Part shown: positions 1-5,192 of the stretch, piece after piece
How positions within the stretch are numbered: position 1 is the stretch's first letter
How the letters are laid out: every line of letters starts with the position of its first letter
Origin: Maritimibacter sp.
Lineage (GTDB): Bacteria; Pseudomonadota; Alphaproteobacteria; Rhodobacterales; Rhodobacteraceae
NCBI GenBank assembly: GCA_003520545.1
Contig: DOUP01000147.1
Coordinates: forward strand, 1 to 5,250
Direction of reading: 5' to 3'
Length of the DNA stretch: 5,250 bases
Notes under the pieces: generated by a model
The model's input: only the letters and a program-made list of their open reading frames with translations
Databases searched by the model: none
Told to the model about the DNA's origin: nothing
Translations under genes and position numbers: made by a program

Positions 1-919
1 CAAAGGGGTTCAGCTTGCGTTCAAAGTCATAAGCCATCAGCATTTTGGCCAGCTTCATCGACTGATATTTGGCGATATGGTTGCCCACCACTTCGTTCGG
101 CTTCTTGAACGACATGGTCAGTTTGGTGCCTTTGGCAGAGCGCGCAGGGGTGAAACCGGAAATGGTCAGATCGTCCGCCTCAACCCGGTAATTCGCGCCG
201 GTGAAAGCAGCCAACTGAGGGGCATTTTGCGCGCGCAACGCAACCTTTTCCATCAGTTGTTCAGCAAACGCCAAGGCCGTCGGAACCAGCTTATCCTCAC
301 TGGTCGCAAATGCCGCAAGCTCTTGATCCAGCTCCCATAATGCGCCGTTCAGGGCCATCGGGGCATTGTCTGTCAGAACCTCTTCCACAGCCCCCACATC
401 CACGGAAACTTCACCCGCGTGAGAGGCTAAAAGATACGAGGTCGCATTGGCAAACACGTAAAGCACCACAAGGCTTTCGGCCGCCAAAAGCTCAGCAAAC
501 ACTGTCGCTTTATCCGCCCCCAAAGCGCCTTCCAAATTCGCGCGCCGAAGGGCTGCCAACTCTGTCGCCTCGGAAAATCCCTCACCCACCGCCAGCGCAA
601 TGGAAACTGCGCGGCGCAGGCTGTGCAACACCGTGGCCTGAAGCGGAGAGATCAGCGGGTCATCCCCATCCGCGCCCTCAATGCGCGCCACCAAATGCAC
701 ACCTTCGGGCCGCGCGGTCGAGCGTGTTACCAATCCCGGCGTGGTCGACCGAAACCGCCGCGTCCGCGCGACTCCGGGCGAGCGTTCGACCGGCGTCGCC
801 TCACGCGCTTTGGCCAAACGTGGGGTATGGTCGAAGCCGTCCAGCATGGCGCTCGCGGCATCGTAATGGGCGCGGATATCCTCCTCGCGAAGCTCCATCT
901 GATCGGCTGGCATGCTCAT
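1..919 (-). CDS. Probable AAA-family ATPase, N-terminal 306 residues (runs off window)
   Basis: An uninterrupted reading frame on the minus strand starts at ATG 917-919 (MSMPADQMEL) and is still open at base 1, so only the N-terminal part is present. A second ATG lies two codons later; I prefer the first because AGAGGA ends 6 bases upstream of it. Residues 1-75 are charged and Arg/Pro-rich, probably flexible. Residues 90-235 look mainly helical, with a hydrophobic stretch at about 146-165 that is too mixed for a clear membrane helix. Residues 272-306 contain KPNEVVGNHIAKYQ and then KLAKMLMAYDFERKLNPF. This resembles, from memory, the segment just before the Walker A motif in a group of AAA ATPases common in Rhodobacteraceae. 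The P-loop itself is outside the window, so the ATPase call is inference. The frame is last in a cluster with the four genes upstream of it, separated from them by 90 bases. Its last two-thirds uses more A/T-ending codons (TTG, CTT, GCT, GAA) than its neighbours. Confidence 0.72.
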   Translation of the reverse strand, partial: MSMPADQMELREEDIRAHYDAASAMLDGFDHTPRLAKAREATPVERSPGVARTRRFRSTTPGLVTRSTARPEGVHLVARIEGADGDDPLISPLQATVLHSLRRAVSIALAVGEGFSEATELAALRRANLEGALGADKATVFAELLAAESLVVLYVFANATSYLLASHAGEVSVDVGAVEEVLTDNAPMALNGALWELDQELAAFATSEDKLVPTALAFAEQLMEKVALRAQNAPQLAAFTGANYRVEADDLTISGFTPARSAKGTKLTMSFKKPNEVVGNHIAKYQSMKLAKMLMAYDFERKLNPF

Positions 920-925
920 CCCTGA

Positions 926-931
926 TCCTCT
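926..931 (-). promoter_or_regulatory. Ribosome binding site of the probable ATPase gene
   Basis: On the minus strand AGAGGA stands 6 bases before ATG 917-919. It is the clearest Shine-Dalgarno sequence in the cluster and fixes the start. It shows that this gene, unlike the overlapping genes upstream, can start translation independently. Confidence 0.6.
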
Positions 932-937
932 TCACTG

Positions 938-1009
938 TTCCAAAAATACCTCGGGGGGTGAGGGGGCAGCGCCCCCTTATCACCGCGACGCGCGCTCCGC
1001 GCGGCGCAA
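938..1009 (-). repeat. GC-rich hairpin repeat, copy 1 (inverted relative to copy 2)
   Basis: Read on the minus strand, the element begins directly after the TAG stop of the 380-residue gene. It carries a GCGCC/GCGCG-rich segment, a 7-bp perfect stem (AGGGGGC-GCT-GCCCCCT, bases 961-977), a C-rich stretch and a TATTTTTGG block. A second copy lies at 5180-5250 in the opposite orientation. Over about 35 bases centred on the stem the two differ at one base; the flanks differ by a few substitutions and short indels. I associate repeats of this layout with intergenic regions of Rhodobacteraceae, but that is recollection, not a search. The element fills most of the 90-base gap between two minus-strand genes. 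It could attenuate or process the mRNA between the four-gene operon and the ATPase gene. Confidence 0.85.
961..977 (-). terminator. Strong hairpin, possible attenuator or partial terminator
   Basis: AGGGGGC, three loop bases and GCCCCCT form a very stable 7-bp stem. The T-run that would make it an intrinsic terminator follows only some 13 bases later (TATTTTT at about 942-948), so it is not a textbook terminator. It may act as a 3'-end stabiliser or a leaky terminator, since another gene follows in the same direction. Confidence 0.4.
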
Positions 1010-2152
1010 CTACCAATAACTCAGCACCTGCCCCCCGTGGCTGACTACAAATTTCCGAACGTCGCGAAACCCCGGCGGGTTTTTCTCAGCGAGCACCTGG
1101 AACGGGCGCTGCGGCAATATCACCGTGCGCGCCATCCGCGTGGCCCCGGTTTCCGCGCCGCGCCCCGAGAAAGGGTCGAGCGCAAAGACCTCTCGCTCGA
1201 CCTTGCCGAACCAGCCGCTTTTCTCCAACTCGACCCGCTCGCTCTCCAACTCCTCGACCGTCCAGGCCAGCGCCCAATCCTCGCCCTCCGGCGCCCGTGC
1301 CTCGGACAGGACATCGCGCAGCGGGCCGACCTGTCGGGTGTAGGCATGGGAGTACATCGGTCCGACGTGAATGCGTCGCAGGCGTTTCGGGTGCAGGTCG
1401 GAAAAATCGCGATCGAACCCGCTTGCGATGGTGACAAGCTTCAACCCGCCCATTGCTTGTGCGGCGAGATGCGACTGCACTTCCGGCCAGCGGGATTCGT
1501 CTTTTGGCAGGGCAATGCGTCCTGTGTCCTCGACCTCCATCATGTAGATCGTCGGCAGGTTCACGCCGCTGTCGTAAACCGCCCAGTGCAGGAGATACCG
1601 GCGGCGCGGGTCGCGCCCCTCTTGCAGATTGCCAAGCCAGATCGCATCCGGGTCCATCTGTGGCCAGAACAGATCGCCGCGCGCCAGCTCTTCATAGTAT
1701 AGCCGTTGCGACATGGCGTATTGCAGCTTGGTCGGGATGGTCAGTCTGCCCACGATCTCCTGGATCATCTGGTCTTTCAGCTTCGTGACCGACGGCAGGG
1801 TTTTCAGGTGCTTGGCGGCTTGCGCGGCATCTGCGGCCATCTGGAGGAATTCGGCGTGGATCGGAAAGCCGCTTTCCTCCCGGTCGAACGTCAGCTTGCC
1901 CGGCCCGATGCCGTCGACGCGCCCCGACATGTGGTATTTGTTCGCCAAAGCCCGGAAGCTGTAGCCAAGCGCGATGATGTAGCGCGCGAGCACTTCGACT
2001 TCCTGTTTGTCGAGCGCCTTTTCGGTTTCCATGACCGCGGCGACCCGCGCGAGGTGATCTGTGATCGCGTCGAATTTCTTGAAATAGCGCCGGGTGACTC
2101 GGGTGTCTTCGAGGTCGATGTGATCGTCGGTGAGCGCGCCCGTCTCAGTCAT
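1010..2152 (-). CDS. Conserved-looking soluble protein of unknown family, 380 aa
   Basis: The frame runs from ATG 2150-2152 to TAG at 1010-1012. I do not recognise a family. No signal peptide or membrane helix is visible. Residues 1-80 are helical and charged; residues 95-160 look helical, with repeated Ala/Lys/Gln positions. Residues 161-270 are aromatic-rich, with tryptophans at 163, 172, 190 and 222. There is a basic stretch with an HPKRLRRIHVGP motif near 254-265, and an acidic Glu-rich segment at about 298-311. The C-terminus is a mixed, probably strand-forming segment ending VLSYW. No P-loop, nuclease, HTH or metal-site signature stands out. The start overlaps the stop of the antitoxin-like gene by 8 bases (ATGACTGA), so translation is probably coupled; a GGAGGGG lies 10 bases before the ATG. 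It is the last gene of the tight four-gene operon. Codon use is GC-rich and ordinary. That it is a real gene is near certain; its function is unknown. Confidence 0.9.
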   Translation of the reverse strand: MTETGALTDDHIDLEDTRVTRRYFKKFDAITDHLARVAAVMETEKALDKQEVEVLARYIIALGYSFRALANKYHMSGRVDGIGPGKLTFDREESGFPIHAEFLQMAADAAQAAKHLKTLPSVTKLKDQMIQEIVGRLTIPTKLQYAMSQRLYYEELARGDLFWPQMDPDAIWLGNLQEGRDPRRRYLLHWAVYDSGVNLPTIYMMEVEDTGRIALPKDESRWPEVQSHLAAQAMGGLKLVTIASGFDRDFSDLHPKRLRRIHVGPMYSHAYTRQVGPLRDVLSEARAPEGEDWALAWTVEELESERVELEKSGWFGKVEREVFALDPFSGRGAETGATRMARTVILPQRPFQVLAEKNPPGFRDVRKFVVSHGGQVLSYW

Positions 2153-2390
2153 CTTCGACCATCCCCTCCATGTCGCCCCACAAATCGGCTTGGCGGTCTT
2201 CGCGCGTTGCCGGTGCCTCCACGACCAAGGTCGCCGGGTCGCCGCCGATCATCAGGAGGTCATAGGCTTCCTGGCTCATAAGGACGAATTGGGGCCGTCC
2301 GTGCTTCCGGATCGACACGAGGTCTTGTTTTGCGGCCTCCAGCACGTCGCGGGTGTTCTGCCCCAGATCGGTTGCGGAAAATTCGATCAT
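2145..2390 (-). CDS. Phd/YefM-type antitoxin-like protein, 81 aa, no recognisable partner toxin
   Basis: The protein starts MIEFSATDLGQNTRDVLEAA, followed by a VSIRKHGRPQFVLMSQEAYDLL segment. This is the usual Phd/YefM pattern: a short first strand, an S/T-DL helix, then two strands with an HGRP turn and a hydrophobic helix. In that family the N-terminal half (here about residues 1-47) dimerises and binds operator DNA, and the C-terminal tail wraps the toxin. Here residues 50-81 form an acidic tail (DLWGDMEGMVEDD) suited to that role. The same frame is open further upstream to 2699, but that part reads as low-quality Arg/His-rich shadow of other genes. I chose ATG 2388-2390 because the family motif begins there and the ATG shares one base with the previous stop. 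Neither neighbour resembles a RelE/ParE, Doc, PIN or HipA toxin. The protein could be an orphan operon autoregulator, or the antitoxin of an unrecognised partner. Confidence 0.88.
   Translation of the reverse strand: MIEFSATDLGQNTRDVLEAAKQDLVSIRKHGRPQFVLMSQEAYDLLMIGGDPATLVVEAPATREDRQADLWGDMEGMVEDD
2163..2169 (-). promoter_or_regulatory. Ribosome binding site for the 380-aa protein, inside the antitoxin-like gene
   Basis: GGAGGGG on the minus strand ends 10 bases before ATG 2150-2152 and lies inside the last codons of the Phd-like gene. The spacing is slightly long. Together with the 8-base gene overlap it suggests re-initiation or coupled translation. Confidence 0.45.
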
Positions 2391-2605
2391 CACGAGCCGT
2401 CCGGCGTGTCCCATTTGCCAAGGCGCATGAACCGGATCAGGGCGACGGTGACCGCGCCGACGACCAACCCGCGGAGCATCGCTCCCATGGTGTCCTCGCC
2501 GAAGGGCAGGGTGTCGCCCATCAGGACCATTGCAATGGACACGGCCAAGGCGATTGCCACCACGACGGTCCAGCGCAGCGGTTTGGACAACTTGGTCATG
2601 GTCAC
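2390..2605 (-). CDS. Small two-helix inner-membrane protein, 71 aa
   Basis: Two hydrophobic segments are visible, at about residues 11-30 (LRWTVVVAIALAVSIAMVLM) and 43-60 (AMLRGLVVGAVTVALIRF). They are joined by a short acidic loop (GDTLPFGEDT) and end in a polar tail, KWDTPDGS. Basic residues before helix 1 and after helix 2 suggest that both ends are cytoplasmic. The start is either GTG 2603-2605, which overlaps the preceding stop by 4 bases (GTGA), or ATG 2597-2599, two codons in. The stop shares a base with the next gene's ATG. No clear Shine-Dalgarno is present, so coupled translation is likely. No family is recognised. In context it could anchor the coiled-coil protein or the ATPase to the membrane, which is inference. 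A short hydrophobic toxin of type I style is a weaker alternative. Confidence 0.85.
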   Translation of the reverse strand: MTMTKLSKPLRWTVVVAIALAVSIAMVLMGDTLPFGEDTMGAMLRGLVVGAVTVALIRFMRLGKWDTPDGS

Positions 2606-3681
2606 GCGCCGTAGAGGTTCTTGTCGTGCTTCTCGACGATCTCGGCAAACCGACGCGCAAAGCGCTCATCCGCCTTGGCTTTGGCTTCCAATACGTCACG
2701 GGCGAAGACCATATGTTCTTCGTGGGCTTCCATCATGTCGGCCATCTTCTGATTGGTCGCCGTGCCGATGGAGGCCATGGCGGCTTGCGCTTCCTTGTCC
2801 GTCTCCACCCCGATCTCGTTGATCCGGTGGGCCACGTCCTGCTGCTGCGCGGTCTTGAGCGACTTGGACAGGGCGTCATACAGAACGACGCGCTGCTTGG
2901 TGTCCGTCTGAAGCTTGTTGATCAGAACCATCTGGGTCGCGGCCTGGTTTTGCAGACTGTCGACCCAGGTCTTGCCCTTCTCGATGTAGCGCTCCAGCGT
3001 TTGCGAGCGGGCCAGCTTCACCTGCTCCTGCTGTACCATGTCGTTGTATTTTGCATTCAGGTCGGCGAGCTCGCTTTCCAGCTTGGTGCGCGCGGCGGCG
3101 TCCTGCTCCATGGAGATCTTGTTCTCGACCTCGATGATCCTGGGGTCCATCGCCTGGATGTCGGCCTTGAGCGTTTCCAACTCGCCGACCACCATTTCGC
3201 GTTCGTCCAGGGTCTCGGTGAGGTTGGTTTCCACCTTGGTCTTTTGCTCATTCAGCATGTCGAGCTGACCTTGCAGCAGCGAGACGATCACGTCTGATTT
3301 CGAGATCAGGTCCTGCAACTTGTCGTCGATCGACGCCGTGCGCATCCGTTCCTGGCGCAGGCTTTCCGAGCGGTGCCTGGAGAAGATGCCAACGAAGCTT
3401 TCCCAGCCGGTCTTGGACCGCATTTCATCGAAGTCCTTGGAAAACCCGGCCGTTACGTCATCGAGACCCATGATGAGCTCGGCGATATTGGCGTTCATCA
3501 CCTGCGTATGGGTGTGCACGTCATCGAGTGTCGCATTCTCGATGTCGATGGTGATGTCTTCCCCCGACTTCAGCTTCGTGCGCGCCGTTTCGATCCGGCT
3601 TGTCAGCTCAGCGATCTTCGCCTGTGCTTCCTGCACCTGCGTCTGGCTTTCCTTGATCTGGGTGTCGAGATTTGCGGCCAT
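2602..3681 (-). CDS. Long coiled-coil protein, 359 aa, unknown function (TelA/PspA-like in style)
   Basis: The start is ATG 3679-3681 (MAANLDTQIK) with a weak GGGGA four bases before it; the stop is TGA 2602-2604. The protein is almost entirely charged and helical. Heptad-like segments are visible at about residues 5-40, 110-230 and 255-350, broken by a short region at about 41-105 that contains TGWESFVGIFSRHRSESLRQ. There is no signal peptide, membrane helix or nucleotide-binding motif. The segment at about 224-285 (ARSQTLERYIEKGK, then SLQNQAATQMVLINKLQTDT) is reminiscent of the C-terminal helical region of TelA-type toxic-anion-resistance proteins. The resemblance is loose and seen by eye only. 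It is the first gene of the operon, facing the divergent control region. A role as a cytoplasmic scaffold, or as a partner of the small membrane protein and the probable ATPase, fits the architecture. It should not be named TelA or PspA on this evidence. Confidence 0.9.
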   Translation of the reverse strand: MAANLDTQIKESQTQVQEAQAKIAELTSRIETARTKLKSGEDITIDIENATLDDVHTHTQVMNANIAELIMGLDDVTAGFSKDFDEMRSKTGWESFVGIFSRHRSESLRQERMRTASIDDKLQDLISKSDVIVSLLQGQLDMLNEQKTKVETNLTETLDEREMVVGELETLKADIQAMDPRIIEVENKISMEQDAAARTKLESELADLNAKYNDMVQQEQVKLARSQTLERYIEKGKTWVDSLQNQAATQMVLINKLQTDTKQRVVLYDALSKSLKTAQQQDVAHRINEIGVETDKEAQAAMASIGTATNQKMADMMEAHEEHMVFARDVLEAKAKADERFARRFAEIVEKHDKNLYGA

Positions 3682-3689
3682 CCTGTCCC

Positions 3690-3760
3690 CGTTCTATCTC
3701 TTAAAGTTAATCATCGTAACATTATCCTATCTAGGAAGCCTAGCGCGTTTGTGAAGGGGA
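3690..3760 (-). promoter_or_regulatory. AT-rich promoter region of the minus-strand operon
   Basis: This is the only clearly AT-rich stretch in the window and lies 9-79 bases upstream of the coiled-coil gene. Read on the minus strand it contains TTCACA, 16 bases, then TAGATA, and a nearby TAGGATAAT; either could be a -35/-10 pair, and I cannot choose between them. A 5-bp inverted repeat, CTAGG-AAG-CCTAG, at 3731-3743 overlaps the possible -10 and could be an operator. A plausible ligand is the operon's own Phd-like protein, because such proteins normally repress their own promoter. Confidence 0.4.
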
Positions 3761-3813
3761 GGTCACGGGCAAATCGCCGAAATCAGGTGTTTTTCGGTGC
3801 CTGCTGGACGTGA

Positions 3814-3858
3814 CCGAATTCATCGCATGAATTCGGATCGAAATCGTCGACGATTTCG
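3814..3858. repeat. Two adjacent perfect palindromes in the divergent intergenic region
   Basis: Bases 3814-3836 are an inverted repeat with 10-bp arms and a 3-base centre (CCGAATTCAT, CGC, ATGAATTCGG). Two bases later, 3839-3858 is a 20-bp palindrome with no spacer (CGAAATCGTC, GACGATTTCG). A weaker 6-bp inverted repeat (CCGAAA/TTTCGG) lies at 3777-3797. No T-run follows on either strand, so these are not simple terminators, and the genes around them are divergent in any case. They may be a two-part dispersed intergenic repeat, paired operators, or a structured leader. Confidence 0.85.
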
Positions 3859-3870
3859 TGCGCTTCGGGC

Positions 3871-3906
3871 TTTCCCCTCTCAGACGGTTTGGCTAGCCTG
3901 ACCGCA
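3871..3906 (+). promoter_or_regulatory. Possible leaderless promoter of the M20 gene
   Basis: TAGCCT at 3894-3899 ends 6 bases before the A of ATG 3906, the usual -10 to start-site distance. TTTCCC at 3871-3876 stands 17 bases before it, a poor -35 match at the correct spacing. There is no Shine-Dalgarno sequence before the ATG. The arrangement fits transcription beginning on the start codon itself, but rests on one weak box. Confidence 0.35.
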
Positions 3907-5192
3907 TGGTCAAATCTGCTCCTCTCCCTGAACTGGTCGCTGCCCGCGAGGCAGACCTCGTCTCCCTGTGCCAGGATCTCATCCGCATTCCCACGCTGAA
4001 CCCACCGGGGCTGCACTACCGCGATATCTGCGCGTTTCTGGGCAGCCGGCTGCGCGACAACGGTTGGGAGGTCGAATTGATCCGCGCCGTGGACACGCCG
4101 GGGGACAGCGAAGAGTTCCCGCGCTGGAACATGGTGGCCCGCTACGACGGTGGGCGTCCGGGTGACGTGGTCCATTTCAACTCGCACCACGACGTGGTCG
4201 AGGTGGGCCATGGCTGGACCCGCGACCCCTTCGGCGGCGAAGTCGCAGATGGCAAGATATACGGTCGCGGCGCCTGCGACATGAAAGGCGGGCTGGCGGC
4301 GAGCGTGATTGCCGTCGAGGCGTTCATCGCGGCACATCCCGAATTTGCCGGTGCCATCGAGATTTCCGCCACGGCGGACGAGGAGACCGGTGGGTACGGT
4401 GGGGTCGCCTACCTGGCGGAACTCGGTCGCTTCGACCCGGACAAGGTGCAGCACGTCATCATTCCGGAGCCTTTGAACAAGGATCGCATCTGTCTCGGTC
4501 ACCGGGGCGTCTGGTGGGCAGAAATCGAGACCAAGGGACGGATCGCGCATGGCTCGATGCCGTTTCTGGGCGATAGCGCGGTGCGCCACATGGGGGCTGT
4601 CCTGGCCGAGATGGAGGCGACGTTGTTTCCGCTGCTTGCGTCCAAGGAAACCGCGATGCCGGTGGTGCCGGAAGGGGCCCGGAACTCGACGCTCAACATC
4701 AACTCGATCCACGGTGGCGAGCGGGAGCAGGACCCCGCCTATACCGGGCTGCCGGCCCCGGTTGTGCCGGACCGTTGCCGGATCATCATCGACCGTCGGT
4801 TCCTCATCGAGGAGAGCGTTGAAGACGTGAAGGCCGAAGTGCGGGGAATGTTGGAAAAGATCAAAGCGACTCGCCCAGACTTCGACTATGACGTGCGTGA
4901 GTTGTTCGAAGTGATCCCATCGATGACGGAGCAAGACGCGCCTGTGGTGCGGTCGACGGCGGCGGCGATCGAGCGGGTCTTGGGCAAGATGCCGGACTAC
5001 GTGGTCAGCCCCGGCACCTACGACCAGAAGCACATCGACCGGATCGGACGGCTGAAGAACTGCATCGCCTATGGGCCGGGCATCCTGGACCTCGCGCACC
5101 AACCTGACGAATGGGTGGGCGTGCAGGACATGGTCGATAGCGCGGGGGTGATGGCGTTGGTGCTTGAAGATCTGCTTGTTGCGCCGCGCTGA
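3906..5192 (+). CDS. M20-family metallo-deacylase/peptidase, ArgE/DapE type, 428 aa
   Basis: This is a complete zinc-dependent amide hydrolase of the M20 family (acetylornithine deacetylase / succinyl-diaminopimelate desuccinylase group), cytoplasmic and of typical length. The expected active-site residues are present. They are H94 and D96 in NSHHDVV, bridging D125 in YGRGACDMKGG, catalytic E159 and metal ligand E160 in TADEETGG, E188 in IPEP, H215 of the lid/dimerisation domain in GRIAHGS, and the C-terminal H398 in LAHQPDE. The lid domain inserts at about residues 197-315. The region before the last ligand reads SPGTYDQKHIDRIG, where many family members have a GGTDAR-like sequence, so the substrate cannot be assigned. 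I would not call it ArgE or DapE: this branch contains many enzymes acting on other N-acyl amino acids or amides. The gene stands alone on the plus strand, divergent from the operon. ATG 3906 is chosen because the family's N-terminal helix (VSLCQDLIRIPT) follows at the right distance. The final codons and stop lie inside a hairpin repeat. Confidence 0.96.
   Translation: MVKSAPLPELVAAREADLVSLCQDLIRIPTLNPPGLHYRDICAFLGSRLRDNGWEVELIRAVDTPGDSEEFPRWNMVARYDGGRPGDVVHFNSHHDVVEVGHGWTRDPFGGEVADGKIYGRGACDMKGGLAASVIAVEAFIAAHPEFAGAIEISATADEETGGYGGVAYLAELGRFDPDKVQHVIIPEPLNKDRICLGHRGVWWAEIETKGRIAHGSMPFLGDSAVRHMGAVLAEMEATLFPLLASKETAMPVVPEGARNSTLNINSIHGGEREQDPAYTGLPAPVVPDRCRIIIDRRFLIEESVEDVKAEVRGMLEKIKATRPDFDYDVRELFEVIPSMTEQDAPVVRSTAAAIERVLGKMPDYVVSPGTYDQKHIDRIGRLKNCIAYGPGILDLAHQPDEWVGVQDMVDSAGVMALVLEDLLVAPR

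Noticed and set aside
310..1044. 244-residue plus-strand open frame
   Set aside because: Pro/Arg-rich, it crosses both the ATPase gene and the hairpin repeat, which a real gene would hardly do.
1037..2281. Two long plus-strand open frames (221 and 191 residues) opposite the 380-aa and Phd-like genes
   Set aside because: Both are antisense to a well-organised overlapping operon, with Arg/Pro/His-rich shadow composition and no own ribosome binding sites.
2391..2699. N-terminal extension of the antitoxin-like frame upstream to 2699
   Set aside because: The extension is Arg/His-rich, overlaps two real genes in another frame, and the Phd/YefM motif begins exactly at the internal ATG at 2390.
2530..3297. 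255-residue plus-strand open frame opposite the coiled-coil gene
   Set aside because: Leu/His/Gly-rich antisense image of Lys/Glu/Gln heptads; a common artefact opposite coiled-coil genes.
3701..3714. TTAAAGTTAATCAT, possible CtrA site
   Set aside because: TTAATCAT is one mismatch from the half-site TTAACCAT, but the two TTAA boxes are only 2 bases apart instead of about 7. Such matches are expected in AT-rich promoter DNA.
3750..3767. TGTGA...TCACG, possible CRP/FNR-type site
   Set aside because: The spacer is 8 bases, not the usual 6, and the flanks do not extend the symmetry.
3783..5102. 439-residue minus-strand open frame opposite the M20 gene
   Set aside because: It is antisense to a gene with an intact active site, rich in His/Arg/Asp/Val typical of reverse-frame shadows of GC-rich genes, and matches no family.
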